Source: Marivita sp046592965 (GTDB lineage Bacteria; Pseudomonadota; Alphaproteobacteria; Rhodobacterales; Rhodobacteraceae). Taken from it: DNA of 64,000 nt. The DNA lies in assembly GCF_046592965.1 (NCBI RefSeq), contig NZ_JBISBV010000001.1, forward strand, positions 620,001 to 684,000. The letters run 5' to 3'. The stretch's first letter is position 1, and each line of letters opens with the position of its first letter. Both the position numbers and the translations under genes were made by a program. Below the pieces are notes generated by a model, which was not told where the DNA came from, ran no database searches, and saw only the letters and a program-made list of their open reading frames with translations. This document shows, piece by piece, positions 50,839 to 60,306 of the stretch.

Positions 50839-51671
50839 TCGATCTTCTCGAAGAAACGATCCCCGCGCCATGTCCAAAAGAACAGCATCGACGATCCGGC
50901 AGAGGAGAACACCACGCGATTTGCTTTGCCGACGAAGTTCTCGAACGGTACGAACCCGACACCACCGGCGACGCTTGGCACGCGGCTGTCCGAGGAGTTG
51001 TCACGGTTGTCCCCCATCATGAAGTAATGGCCTTCGGGCACGGAATAGACCGGCGTGTTGTCGGACCCCTGATTGCCGATATTGAGGATCGAATGGGTCG
51101 TTCCTCCGGGCAGGGTTTCAAGAAACCGCTCTTTCACGCAGACGCCGCCGGTTCCGACCGCGCCATTGGCGCAGCGAGGGCGCAACCCCTGCGGGCCTTG
51201 CGGCGCGGCGGTTTCCTCAAAATCGGGCTGCGGCTCGATCTTGACGGGTTCGCCATTGATATGAAGCACGCCGCGGATCATCTGGATCTTGTCACCGGGC
51301 AGGCCGATCACCCGCTTGATGAAGTCGCGCCCCGAGACGGGATGGCGGAACACCGCCACGTCGCCGCGTTCCGGCTCTGAACCGAACAGGCGGGAATTGT
51401 CACCGTCCGCCCAGCCGCAAATGTCGCTGGCGTCAATGTCGATTCCCAGATTGGGCAGGTAAAGCGAAGGGCACGATGCGTAGGAATACCCATAGGCCAT
51501 TTTATTGACGAACAGGAAATCACCGATCAGGAGCGTGTCCTTCATCGACCCCGACGGAATCCAGAAAGGTTGGAAAAACAGCGTGCGGAAAATGCCCGCA
51601 ATCAAGAGCGCATAGACGATGGTTTTGATCGTCTCGACGATGCCGCCGCTCTTTTTGGTTTCTGACGCCAT
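50835..51671 (-). CDS. lepB: signal peptidase I
   Basis: A 278-residue membrane protease starting at ATG 51671. One N-terminal helix covers 14-34 (ETIKTIVYALLIAGIFRTLFF), then the catalytic Ser42 in PSGSMKDTL and the Lys in RDFIKRVIGLPGD. GHYFMMGDNRDNSSDSR is the final conserved box. Removes signal peptides of exported proteins. Followed by rnc. Confidence 0.96.
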   Translation of the reverse strand: MASETKKSGGIVETIKTIVYALLIAGIFRTLFFQPFWIPSGSMKDTLLIGDFLFVNKMAYGYSYASCPSLYLPNLGIDIDASDICGWADGDNSRLFGSEPERGDVAVFRHPVSGRDFIKRVIGLPGDKIQMIRGVLHINGEPVKIEPQPDFEETAAPQGPQGLRPRCANGAVGTGGVCVKERFLETLPGGTTHSILNIGNQGSDNTPVYSVPEGHYFMMGDNRDNSSDSRVPSVAGGVGFVPFENFVGKANRVVFSSAGSSMLFFWTWRGDRFFEKIE

Positions 51672-51742
51672 GTTCGTTGCCCCTTGCGCGATGATCCGCG
51701 CTACATGAGCGGGGGCGACGCGGGTGTCAAGCAATGCGCAGC

Positions 51743-52141
51743 TTACTTGGGCCGCGCCTCGATCAAGACCGTTGCCTGTGCCCAAGGATGATCGTCGGTC
51801 AGCGTGACATGGATGATCGCCTCGTGGCCGGGCGGTGTCATCGCATCAAGGCGTTCCTTGGCCCAACCTGTGACCTCCATCACCGGCTGACCGGTGTGAA
51901 GGTTGTGTACCGACATGTCCTTCCAGGCGATGCCCATGCGCAAGCCCGTCCCGAGCGCTTTCGAGCACGCCTCTTTCGCGGCCCATCGTTTGGCATAGGT
52001 TCCGACGGTGTCGCGGCGGCGTTCGGCCTTGCGCTGCTCGGTGTCGGTAAACACACGGTTGCGAAACCGGTCGCCGAACCGGTCAAGCGTACCGGCGATC
52101 CGGTCGATATTCGCAAGATCGGTGCCGATGCCCAGGATCAC
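51743..52141 (-). CDS. acpS: holo-ACP synthase
   Basis: A 132-residue phosphopantetheinyl transferase of the AcpS type. GIGTDLANIDRI at the start holds the metal Asp, and WAAKEACSKALGTG the catalytic Glu and Lys. It activates the acyl carrier protein. Its start overlaps the stop of the small exported-protein gene (ATGA). acpS often leads to lepB and rnc; the gap to lepB is 71 bases. Confidence 0.95.
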   Translation of the reverse strand: MILGIGTDLANIDRIAGTLDRFGDRFRNRVFTDTEQRKAERRRDTVGTYAKRWAAKEACSKALGTGLRMGIAWKDMSVHNLHTGQPVMEVTGWAKERLDAMTPPGHEAIIHVTLTDDHPWAQATVLIEARPK

Positions 52142-52593
52142 GGCAGGTCCGTCCGAACGGTTACGACGCCACTTTGCTGATTGACGTTGACCGCGATTGA
52201 GAGGCGCGTGTCTTGGATGCCGTCGATATACTCGATCACAGGGACCGAAACCGTGAGGCCGATGGCCGGGTCATAGAGAGCAGTTGCCTTTTCAAGCAGA
52301 ATACCAGCCCATCCCAACGAACCGTCATTTGAAATGAGAGCGCACAATCCCCCCGGATCTTCGGGCGCTGGAAAGAGCACCATGAGATGCGCGGAACAAC
52401 AGACCGGCTCACCGCCGGTATCGAGCGCGATGAGGCGGATGTCGCCATTGGCAAAGCTTCGCGTGTTCTGTTCGACCGGGAACATCAGATTGCGGGCGTT
52501 GGCTTCGAACGTGTCGCAACTCCGAACGACCTGAGGCGTCGCCGACGTGGCGACACCTGCGCAGAGCAGTCCGGCATAGACGGCGAATTTCAC
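52138..52593 (-). CDS. small exported protein, unknown function
   Basis: A 151-residue protein with a signal peptide (MKFAVYAGLLCAGVATSA). After it TPQVVRSCDTFEANARNLMFPVEQNTRSF, an acidic middle with CCSAHLMVLFPAPEDPGGLCAL, and a final INQQSG-type strand. Five Cys in the mature part suggest disulfides. It overlaps both pdxJ and acpS by 4 bases, a sign that it is real and translated with them. I do not recognise the family. Confidence 0.7.
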   Translation of the reverse strand: MKFAVYAGLLCAGVATSATPQVVRSCDTFEANARNLMFPVEQNTRSFANGDIRLIALDTGGEPVCCSAHLMVLFPAPEDPGGLCALISNDGSLGWAGILLEKATALYDPAIGLTVSVPVIEYIDGIQDTRLSIAVNVNQQSGVVTVRTDLP

Positions 52594-53342
52594 GCCCGAG
52601 ACTCATCAATCAGGCGGCGCATTTCCGCGATTGCCGGTTCAAGCCCGCGAAACACGGATTCGCCGATCAGGAAATGGCCGATATTCAGTTCCATCACCTC
52701 GGGGAAGGCGGCGACGGGTTTGACCGTTTCATAAGTCAACCCATGCCCCGCATGCACCTCAAGTCCCAGCGCGTGGGCGTGTGCCGACATCTTGCGCAGA
52801 GCGTCCAATTCGCGGTCGCGATCCTCGAGTCGCCCTTCGGCGTGAGCGTCGCAATAAGCGCCAGTGTGCAATTCGATCACCTCGGCACCGATACGGTGCG
52901 CTGCGGCGATCTGGCGTTCGTCAGCGGCAATGAAGATCGACACCCGACACCCGGCCTCGCGCAATGGTGCGATAAAATCCGCCAGTTTGTTTTCATCACG
53001 CGCCACGTCGAGGCCGCCTTCGGTGGTGCGCTCCTCGCGTTTCTCGGGGACAATGCAAACGGCGTGAGGTTTGTGGCGCAGGGCAATGGTTTGCATCTCT
53101 CGGGTCGCGGCCATCTCGAAATTCAGAGGTATGCCGATTCCGTCGATCAGCCGGTCGATGTCGTCATCGCGGATGTGGCGGCGGTCTTCGCGCAGATGGG
53201 CGGTGATGCCGTCTGCTCCGGCACGTTCGGCCAATTGCGCCGCGCGGAGCGGATCGGGAATATCGCCGCCGCGCGCGTTGCGCAAGGTTGCCACATGATC
53301 GATGTTCACACCCAGCCGCAGCGGGCCCGCAAATTTGCTCAT
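52590..53342 (-). CDS. pdxJ: pyridoxine 5'-phosphate synthase
   Basis: A 250-residue TIM-barrel enzyme that closes the pyridoxine ring. LGVNIDHVATLRNARGG opens it; ITAHLREDRRHI, LNFEMAAT and ELHTGAYCDA follow, and GLEVHAGHGLTYETV with LNIGHFLIGESVF near the end. It heads the pdxJ-unknown-acpS-lepB-rnc run typical of this class. Confidence 0.96.
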   Translation of the reverse strand: MSKFAGPLRLGVNIDHVATLRNARGGDIPDPLRAAQLAERAGADGITAHLREDRRHIRDDDIDRLIDGIGIPLNFEMAATREMQTIALRHKPHAVCIVPEKREERTTEGGLDVARDENKLADFIAPLREAGCRVSIFIAADERQIAAAHRIGAEVIELHTGAYCDAHAEGRLEDRDRELDALRKMSAHAHALGLEVHAGHGLTYETVKPVAAFPEVMELNIGHFLIGESVFRGLEPAIAEMRRLIDESRA

Positions 53343-53381
53343 CTTCGCCTCCGTCTCTCAGGATCGAACCTAGCCCGTCCT

Positions 53382-54023
53382 TTACCCGTCGTCAGCCTGT
53401 TTCGTCTTTTTCTTCAACGCCGCAAGTTTTGCCTTCAAAACGCCCATACGGCGGTTCTGATAGGCGCGGATGAGGGGCACCGACAGGTAATAGCATATCA
53501 ACGCGGTGATGATTCCGGGGATCACCCCGCCCACAAGCCACGGAAAAAACACTTCGTGATAAAAGAGGGTCAGGCTTGCCCAGTCGGCCTCGGTATCATT
53601 GAACAACGTTCGGAAATTGCGCCAGAGGTCCTCGCTCGCCTTGGCGAATTTATATGGCACGCTGCCATGCTGTGGCGCGTCTTTGCGCAGGCCAAGCAAC
53701 CAGTATCCTGTTTGCAACGAGGCAACGCTGATCGGCACATATGTCAGGGGATTGCCGAAGAAGGTCGAAAGAAGCGAGGCGATGATGTTGCCACGCATGA
53801 CCCAGGCCAAGAGACCGGCAACCACAAAGTGCAATCCGAAAAGCGGTGTGAAGGTGGTGAACACTCCGGCAAATATGCCGCGTGCGATACGTTCGGGTGG
53901 GTCGGGCAAACGGTTCAGGCGATGCTGGACATAGCGGGCGGCACGTCCCCACCCGCCACGCGGCCATAACGCCTCGCGGAGGGTGGCCCATATCGACCGC
54001 CTGTCCCGCCGTTTGAATACCAA
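53382..54023 (-). CDS. DUF2062 domain-containing protein
   Basis: A 213-residue membrane protein with the DUF2062 pattern RIARGIFAGVFTTFTPLFGLHFVVAGLLAWVMRGNIIASLLSTFFGNPLTYVPI. Two or three helices are likely. Function unknown. It lies 20 bases after rel/spoT and before pdxJ. The last residues are Lys-rich (ALKKKTKQADDG). Confidence 0.88.
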   Translation of the reverse strand: MVFKRRDRRSIWATLREALWPRGGWGRAARYVQHRLNRLPDPPERIARGIFAGVFTTFTPLFGLHFVVAGLLAWVMRGNIIASLLSTFFGNPLTYVPISVASLQTGYWLLGLRKDAPQHGSVPYKFAKASEDLWRNFRTLFNDTEADWASLTLFYHEVFFPWLVGGVIPGIITALICYYLSVPLIRAYQNRRMGVLKAKLAALKKKTKQADDG

Positions 54024-54043
54024 GTCCCTTCCCTTCGATCTTC

Positions 54044-56182
54044 CTATTCGGCGGCCGCTGCGCGTTGTGCCAAAGCCGGATCCCGGCTGCGCAGTACGGA
54101 CGCCACATCGCTTTCCGCTTCCAATACCGACATGACCGCATGCAAATGGTTTGCGTCGCTCACGTCTATGTCTACGACCAACCTGTAAAAATCAGGTTTG
54201 CGATCGACAAATTTCATATCCGAGATATTGGCCTTCTGTTCGCCGATCAATGTGCAAATCCGTCCCAGCACTCCGGCGTCATTGCCGATGGTGAGCTCAA
54301 GCGACACTGTGTAAACCGGAGGATGGCTCCCGATCGCCCAGCGCAGATCGAGCCAGCGGCTTGGCTGGTCTTCAAAGCTGGCGAGCGCTCCGCAGTCGAT
54401 GCTGTGAACGATCACACCCTGCCCGCGCTGCGTGATGCCGACGATGCGTTCGCCGGGCAAGGGCTGGCAACAGGGTGCACGGTCGAACGCCTGACCCTGA
54501 TCCAGACCGATCACGGCGCGTTGCAATTCCACGAATTCCAGCGGTTCGGGTGCGAGGTCCGGAAACACCGCCGCGACGACATCGCGCGCTGACATTTCGG
54601 CGCTTCCCAATCGCGCCAGCAGTTCCTGCGCGTCCGGGATGCGCAGGTTGCGGGCGGCCATTTCAAGCACCTTATCGCTGGCTTTCTTACCGACATTCTC
54701 AAAGGCAGAACGCGCCAACTCGCGGCCAAGTTGAGCAAACCGTTCACGTCCGGCTTCGCGCAGCGCCCGACGGATTGCGGACTTGGCCTTGCCGGTGGTC
54801 GCGATGTCGAGCCACGTGGATTGCGGCGATTGCCCTTCCGCCGTGATGATATCGACCGATTGCCCGTTCTTCAGCCGAGTCCATAGAGGCACGCGAATGC
54901 CGTCGACCTTGGCGCCGACGCACCCCGCCCCGATGCGCGTGTGGATCGCATAGGCAAAATCCAGTGGCGTCGCGCCGCGCGGCAATTTCACGACATCTCC
55001 CTTGGGCGTGAAGCAGAACACCTTGTCGGGATACATCTCGAGCTTGACCGCCTCGAGGAAATCCTCGTGATCGTCCTCGCCGATAAATTGCTCTGTCAGC
55101 GAGGCGACCCATTTGGCCGGGTCCACGGCAAACGGGTTCTCGCTGCGCACACCGTCGCGATAGGACCAGTGAGCGGCGACGCCCGTTTCCGCGACATCAT
55201 GCATCTGGCGGGTGCGGATCTGGACCTCGACCCGTTTACCGTCGCGGCCGGAAACTGTGGTGTGGATGGAGCGATACCCGTTTGATTTCGGTTCGCTGAT
55301 GTAATCCTTGAAACGCTCGGGAATGGCCCGCCAGCGTTGATGAATCACGCCCAGTGTGGTGTAGCAATCGGCGATCGAATGGGTGATGATGCGAAACCCG
55401 TAGATGTCGGAGAGGCGGGAAAACCCGATCTCCTTTTCCTGCATCTTGCGCCAGATCGAATAGGGTTTCTTGGCGCGGCCGAACACATCGGCATCAACAC
55501 CGGCCTTGTCCAGTTCCATGCGCATGTCGCCGGTGATCTTGTGAATGACATCGCCGGTTTCCCGCTGAAGGGTAATGAATCGACGTATGATACTGGCCCG
55601 ACCCTCGGGGTTGAGGACGCGGAAGGCGAGGTCTTCAAGCTCTTCTCGCATCCACTGCATCCCCATGCGACCGGCCAGCGGAGCATAGATATCCATCGTC
55701 TCGCGGGCCTTCTGCACTTGCTTGTCGGGGCGCATCGCCTTGATGGTGCGCATGTTGTGCAGGCGGTCGGCAAGCTTTACTAGAATGACCCGCATGTCCT
55801 TGGACATCGCCATGAACAGCTTGCGGAAATTCTCGGCCTGCTTGGTCTCGGAACTGGAAAGCTGGAGGTTGGTCAGCTTGGTGACGCCATCGACCAGCAT
55901 CGCGACTTCGGCACCGAACTGTTTGGCCACTTCGGAATAGGTGGATTTGGTGTCTTCGATCGTGTCATGCAACAGCGCCGTGATGATGGTGGCATCATCT
56001 AGCTGCTGTTCGGTCAGAATTGCCGCTACGGCGACAGGGTGCGAAAAGTAGGGTTCACCCGAATGACGCGTCTGACCCTCGTGCATCGCCCGGCCATAAT
56101 CATAGGCCGCACGAATCAACGCCTCGTTGGTTTTCGGGTTGTAGTTGCGCACCAGCGCAACAAGGTCGTCTGCCGCGATCAT
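54044..56182 (-). CDS. relA: bifunctional (p)ppGpp synthetase/hydrolase
   Basis: A 712-residue Rel/SpoT enzyme, the sole long RSH typical of alphaproteobacteria (also called rsh or spoT). HD hydrolase: TRHSGEPYFSHP and LLHDTIEDT with His48, His72 and Asp73. Synthetase: RIITHSIADCYTTLGVIH, SEPKSNGYRSIHTTV and VEVQIRT. TGS and ACT domains complete it. Intact HD residues imply both activities. rpoZ precedes it by 39 bases, as in many proteobacteria. Confidence 0.96.
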   Translation of the reverse strand: MIAADDLVALVRNYNPKTNEALIRAAYDYGRAMHEGQTRHSGEPYFSHPVAVAAILTEQQLDDATIITALLHDTIEDTKSTYSEVAKQFGAEVAMLVDGVTKLTNLQLSSSETKQAENFRKLFMAMSKDMRVILVKLADRLHNMRTIKAMRPDKQVQKARETMDIYAPLAGRMGMQWMREELEDLAFRVLNPEGRASIIRRFITLQRETGDVIHKITGDMRMELDKAGVDADVFGRAKKPYSIWRKMQEKEIGFSRLSDIYGFRIITHSIADCYTTLGVIHQRWRAIPERFKDYISEPKSNGYRSIHTTVSGRDGKRVEVQIRTRQMHDVAETGVAAHWSYRDGVRSENPFAVDPAKWVASLTEQFIGEDDHEDFLEAVKLEMYPDKVFCFTPKGDVVKLPRGATPLDFAYAIHTRIGAGCVGAKVDGIRVPLWTRLKNGQSVDIITAEGQSPQSTWLDIATTGKAKSAIRRALREAGRERFAQLGRELARSAFENVGKKASDKVLEMAARNLRIPDAQELLARLGSAEMSARDVVAAVFPDLAPEPLEFVELQRAVIGLDQGQAFDRAPCCQPLPGERIVGITQRGQGVIVHSIDCGALASFEDQPSRWLDLRWAIGSHPPVYTVSLELTIGNDAGVLGRICTLIGEQKANISDMKFVDRKPDFYRLVVDIDVSDANHLHAVMSVLEAESDVASVLRSRDPALAQRAAAAE

Positions 56183-56221
56183 CGGCGCCTCATTCTCATG
56201 CGGCCCGCGTCACGGGACGCG

Positions 56222-56575
56222 TCAGCCTTGGCCTTGCGCTTCCATCAATGCGCGAAGCAGCTTTTCTTCCGACAGATCGTCGTCGGCAGGTTTGTCAGGT
56301 TCGCCACCCATCAACAGCGCCATTGCGTCTTCTTCGGGCTCGTCGACTTCGATCTGGGTCTGGTTCGATTCGATCAGGCGCTCGCGAAGTTCGTCTGCCG
56401 ATTGCGTTTCGTCCGCGATCTCGCGCAGGGCGACGACCGGGTTCTTGTCGTTGTCACGATCAACGGTGATCGCAGCACCGCTCGCGATCTCCCGCGCACG
56501 GTGCGCGGCAAGCATCACCAGTTCAAAGCGGTTCGGAACTTTATCAACGCAATCTTCAACCGTCACGCGGGCCAT
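56222..56575 (-). CDS. rpoZ: DNA-directed RNA polymerase omega subunit
   Basis: A 117-residue subunit starting at ATG 56575, preceded by TTGGAGTG. MARVTVEDCVDKVPNRFELVMLAAHRARE and NPVVALREIADE are the omega signature. The acidic tail is characteristic of alphaproteobacterial omega. It helps RNA polymerase assembly and ppGpp response, in keeping with the neighbouring rel gene. Confidence 0.96.
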   Translation of the reverse strand: MARVTVEDCVDKVPNRFELVMLAAHRAREIASGAAITVDRDNDKNPVVALREIADETQSADELRERLIESNQTQIEVDEPEEDAMALLMGGEPDKPADDDLSEEKLLRALMEAQGQG

Positions 56576-56651
56576 GACACACTCCAATTCATCGGGCAGC
56601 CTATAGAGAATCCGTTATTTATCGTTCGGGTCGCGCGAATACAACCCGTCA

Positions 56652-57215
56652 TCAGGCATCAAGCACAACAATCTCCGCCAGAAGGTCTGGCGAGAGCGCG
56701 TCGCACATCTCGGCTACCGTGCGATCCAGAACCGGATGCCGCCACTGTGCCGCAATATCGCGCAGTGGCACAAGAACAAATGCGCGATCCTGCAAGCGCG
56801 GATGTGGCAGGATCAACTGATCAGGAGCAGCCTGACGCTGAGCCTCAAGCGGCAAATCGCGCCATGCGATATAGGTTGCACGATCCGGCAACACCCGGTC
56901 ACCGCTTGCAATCAGATCAAGATCGAGTGTCCTCATCCCCCATCGATTGTGACGTTCCCGGCCGAAGAACGCTTCGATCTTGTGCAGGCGCGCCAGCAGA
57001 TCCTCTGGTGACAGCGCCGATTGCAGATGCGCGGCGGCATTTACATAGTCGGGTCCGGCACCGGCTGGAAAACACGGTGTTCGGTAGAATGCGCTGACCG
57101 ATTGCACCTTGAGATCTGCATTTTCAAGCATCTCGAGTGCCGCACGTAAAGTCACCTCCGGCGGACCTTCGGTTGACGAAAGGTTAGCTCCCAATGCGAT
57201 GAAGAAATCGTTCAT
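56652..57215 (-). CDS. folK: 2-amino-4-hydroxy-6-hydroxymethyldihydropteridine diphosphokinase
   Basis: A 187-residue HPPK of the folate pathway. IALGANLS at the start, RWGMRTLDLDLIA and LPHPRLQDRAFVLVPL are diagnostic. It is in the same leftward direction as rpoZ, 76 bases away. Other folate genes are not here except folC at 29194. Confidence 0.95.
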   Translation of the reverse strand: MNDFFIALGANLSSTEGPPEVTLRAALEMLENADLKVQSVSAFYRTPCFPAGAGPDYVNAAAHLQSALSPEDLLARLHKIEAFFGRERHNRWGMRTLDLDLIASGDRVLPDRATYIAWRDLPLEAQRQAAPDQLILPHPRLQDRAFVLVPLRDIAAQWRHPVLDRTVAEMCDALSPDLLAEIVVLDA

Positions 57216-57368
57216 ATTAAGCTCATATCAGAAAGGCTGACCGGAAATCGTACCTTGTAGTGAATTTCTGAGCCATTAAATCACGCAACGCGGCTTTGCC
57301 ATGAGGCTTTGAGGGCGCTGGTCCTTGAATGTGTGCAAAAGCCAAAAGATTTTTGAAAGGCCCGATTC

Positions 57369-57941
57369 ATGTTTTACAAAGACGAGCGACTGGCGTTGTT
57401 TATCGACGGCTCGAACCTCTATGCCGCTGGAAAGTCACTTGGATTCGACATTGACTACAAGCTTCTCCGGCAAGAGTTCCTGCGTCGCGGAAAACTGCTT
57501 CGCGCATTCTATTACACCGCGCTGTTGGAAAATGATGAGTATTCTCCGATCCGCCCCTTGGTGGATTGGCTCCACTATAACGGCTTCAATATGCGCACCA
57601 AGCCGGCCAAGGAATATACCGACAGCCAGGGGCGACGTAAGGTCAAAGGCAACATGGACATCGAACTTGCCGTCGATGCGATGGAACTTGCGGATTATGT
57701 CGATCACATTGTCTTGTTTTCGGGCGATGGCGATTTCCGGCCTTTGGTGGAAAGCCTGCAACGCAAAGGCGTCCGGGTGTCTGTCGTGTCGACGATTCGA
57801 AGCCAGCCGCCGATGATTGCGGATGAGTTGCGGCGCCAAGCGGACAATTTCATCGAACTCGACGAGCTGCGCGATGTCATCGGCCGCCCACCGCGCGATC
57901 CGATGCCCGAGCGTGAGCCTGCCGACACCGAGCAGACGTGA
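57369..57941 (+). CDS. NYN domain-containing protein (LabA/DUF88)
   Basis: A 190-residue PIN-like protein. FIDGSNLYAAGKSLGFDIDYK opens it, and DHIVLFSGDGDFRPLVESL is the second acidic block; together with EMDIELAVDAMELADYV-like NMDIELAVDAMELADYV they form the acidic active site of NYN RNases. The substrate is unknown. The tail is acidic and short. Upstream lies a 153-base gap to folK, with no clear operator. Confidence 0.9.
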   Translation: MFYKDERLALFIDGSNLYAAGKSLGFDIDYKLLRQEFLRRGKLLRAFYYTALLENDEYSPIRPLVDWLHYNGFNMRTKPAKEYTDSQGRRKVKGNMDIELAVDAMELADYVDHIVLFSGDGDFRPLVESLQRKGVRVSVVSTIRSQPPMIADELRRQADNFIELDELRDVIGRPPRDPMPEREPADTEQT

Positions 57942-57965
57942 AGCTGACCGGATAGTATCCGCGCG

Positions 57966-58403
57966 ATGTGGAATGAAGCCCTCTCGCTTGGCGGGCTGTT
58001 CATCGCCGCCTTCGGCGCGGCGACGATTTTGCCGTTCCAATCCGAGATCGTCTTTATCGCTTTGCAATTGCGCGGAGACATCCCGATCGCTTGGATCGTC
58101 GTCGTGGCCAGCATCGGCAACATCCTTGGATCCGGCCTGAACTATGGGCTGGGCCGGGTGCTGGAGCGATATCGCGGTCGCCGCTGGTTTCCGGTGTCGC
58201 AAAAGCAGTTGGACCGTGCGCAGGACTGGTACGCCAAATGGGGTGTGTGGACGTTGCTCCTCAGCTGGGCACCGCTGGGTGATGCGTTGACGATCGTTGC
58301 CGGCGTGATGCGGACGAATGTCTGGGTGTTCTTTGCGCTGGTCGGAATCGCCAAGATCGTTCGCTACGTCATTGTGGCCTGGCTCACTGCGATGACGTTC
58401 TGA
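57966..58403 (+). CDS. YqaA family membrane protein
   Basis: A 145-residue protein with three or four helices, with VVASIGNILGSGLNYGLGR and LLLSWAPLGDALTIVAGVMRTNVWVFFALVGIAKIVRYVIV, typical of the small SNARE-associated/DedA-like YqaA group. The function is thought to involve membrane lipid or proton-dependent transport. It starts 24 bases after the NYN gene. Its end overlaps the convergent MFS gene by 20 bases. Confidence 0.88.
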   Translation: MWNEALSLGGLFIAAFGAATILPFQSEIVFIALQLRGDIPIAWIVVVASIGNILGSGLNYGLGRVLERYRGRRWFPVSQKQLDRAQDWYAKWGVWTLLLSWAPLGDALTIVAGVMRTNVWVFFALVGIAKIVRYVIVAWLTAMTF

Positions 58404-59637
58404 TGACCGCAGTCTCTGGCGTTCGCGGCAAGTCTCGCGCGGCGCGTCCAATGCCCCAGATCATCAAGCCCGTCGTTACGACGAAGTAGCCCGCAACGCT
58501 TAGGAACTGCGTCTCGATTCCGACGCCCCTGTCGATCAGAAATCCGGTCAGACCGGGGCCAATTGCTGAACCCAGAACCATGACCGCCGTCGCCGTTGCC
58601 TTGATCGCGCCGATATGGGCGGTGCCATAAAATTCCGCCCAGAAGGCGTTTGGCAAAGTGCTGTTGGCACCGGATGTGAGCCCAAGGAAAATAAACCCAA
58701 CGGCCAGTCCGAGAGCGCTGTGCGTCAGTGCAAAGATGAGGAACGCTGCAACCATCGGGAGTTGATAATACGGCGTCAGTCGCGCCGTGCCGAACCGGTC
58801 GAGCGCCCAACCGGAGAGCACCATGGCGGCGATTCCGGTGACTGTGTAGACGGGGAACAGCGCAACGAAGCCCAGATGCTCGATCTCCTTGACCTCGGCC
58901 AAGTGGACCTGATGGAAGAAAAAGGCAGTGTTGAAGGCTGACGGCCCGAGAACCGCCGGAACCATGCACCAGAACTGCGGATGCCGCAGCACCTCGCCGC
59001 GCCGCCATTGCCGCCCCAGCATACCAAGGGACACGTCGTCATTTGCCATCGAGGCGGGAGTGCGCTCCTGCGCAAGAAGGCGCGCCAGAACGGGTATGGC
59101 AAGCAGCGATACACCGGCTGCGATCAGCCACAGGTTCTGCCATGCCATCATTGTCATGGCGGCGACGATGATCATGGGCATCAGCGCTTCACCGACAGCA
59201 AAACCAAGCGCGGCGATTGACAGCGCCCGACCGCGTGTGGCGATGAACCACCGCGCCATCGCGATCACGGCGACATGTGAACACATGCCCTGACCAAAGA
59301 GCCTGAGCGCAAATACCACAAACGGCAGCGCCCAGACCCAGGGATTGAACGCCATTGCCACGCAAGCCAGTGCCAATCCGGCCAGTACCAGAGGGCCAAG
59401 AACGCGAACGCGAAAGACATCCGTCAATACGCCCGCCCAAACCATCGTTAGAGCCGACGCCATCGTGCCAATCATGTAGATGCCGCCCCAGCTTCCGTGA
59501 CTCAGGCCGAATTCCAGCCGGATTTCACCGGCAAAAAGCGAGATGAAATAGGTCTGGCCAAAAGACGACAGAAAGGTGAGCATCACCCCGGTGGTCAGAA
59601 ACGGTGCATTGCTGCGAAGAAAGTCAGACAGGTGCAT
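58384..59637 (-). CDS. MFS transporter
   Basis: A 417-residue carrier if ATG 59637 is the start; a longer frame would add 14 residues that are not helix. Twelve helices are expected: FLTTGVMLTFLSSFGQTYFISLF begins, GSWGGIYMIGTMASALTMVWAGVLTDVFRVRVLG contains the loop-2 signature. The substrate is unknown; the shape fits the oxalate/formate-type or monocarboxylate group loosely. Stop lies within the YqaA gene end. Confidence 0.88.
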   Translation of the reverse strand: MHLSDFLRSNAPFLTTGVMLTFLSSFGQTYFISLFAGEIRLEFGLSHGSWGGIYMIGTMASALTMVWAGVLTDVFRVRVLGPLVLAGLALACVAMAFNPWVWALPFVVFALRLFGQGMCSHVAVIAMARWFIATRGRALSIAALGFAVGEALMPMIIVAAMTMMAWQNLWLIAAGVSLLAIPVLARLLAQERTPASMANDDVSLGMLGRQWRRGEVLRHPQFWCMVPAVLGPSAFNTAFFFHQVHLAEVKEIEHLGFVALFPVYTVTGIAAMVLSGWALDRFGTARLTPYYQLPMVAAFLIFALTHSALGLAVGFIFLGLTSGANSTLPNAFWAEFYGTAHIGAIKATATAVMVLGSAIGPGLTGFLIDRGVGIETQFLSVAGYFVVTTGLMIWGIGRAARDLPRTPETAVIRTSSQ

Positions 59638-59701
59638 GTCGTTGCCATGCCCGCCCGCGTTCGGAGTGACAAGCCGCAAATGCCAGCCCGGCAGCGCAAG
59701 T

Positions 59702-60163
59702 TCAGTTGCGCGCGTTGATCTCGCTATGGATCTCCTGAACCTCGGTTGGCCAGGTGCTTTTGATGAAGGCGAGAACGTTCAGAATTTCATCATCGCTCAA
59801 CACGTCACCAAACCCGATCATGGTCGATTTGTAACCGTTGCCGACAACGGCCTCACTGCCGACGGTGACGATCCGGATCAAAAGAGAATCGTCGTGGTGC
59901 CAAGTGTGTCCGCTTGCATCATGTGGCGGGGCCGGCAGGTAACCGTCTGCATTGGGAGTCTTCCAATCGGCTTCGCCTTCAAGGTTCGCGCCGTGACAGC
60001 TTGCACATTGAGCGTCGTAGATTTTTGCACCTTCGGCCACGCTGGCGGGATCGGTGTAGGGCAACGCACCGTCCGCGCTTTGGGCGCCGCTCGATAATAC
60101 CACACTCAGGCCGAGGCCAAGAGCCAGGGCGGTGGCCACACCGATTGCAACAGTTTTTTTCAT
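59702..60163 (-). CDS. exported c-type cytochrome
   Basis: A 153-residue protein starting at ATG 60163 with GGGAAG before it. A signal peptide covers about 30 residues (ATALALGLGLSVVLSSGAQSA). The single haem motif is CASCH (Cys53, Cys56, His57), with Met115 a likely sixth ligand. YTDPASVAEGAKIYDAQC is typical of small periplasmic class I cytochromes. Its electron partner is not visible; it could serve an oxidase or a dehydrogenase. Confidence 0.9.
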   Translation of the reverse strand: MKKTVAIGVATALALGLGLSVVLSSGAQSADGALPYTDPASVAEGAKIYDAQCASCHGANLEGEADWKTPNADGYLPAPPHDASGHTWHHDDSLLIRIVTVGSEAVVGNGYKSTMIGFGDVLSDDEILNVLAFIKSTWPTEVQEIHSEINARN

Positions 60164-60306
60164 TCCACGTCTTCCCGTCATCAGTCCGAAGGCGTGCAAA
60201 GCACATTCCCGCACTGGAAGGTCAAGTCACCGCTTTGTGAGGTCCGGTCCTAGACCCCGAGGCCGATTCACCTTACCTCTCGCTCAGATACGGAGACACC
60301 GCACCG

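Noticed and set aside
53361..53375. A T-arm-like GGATCGAACC, possible tRNA
   Set aside because: The 7-base T loop is incomplete and no acceptor, D or anticodon arms can be formed around it.
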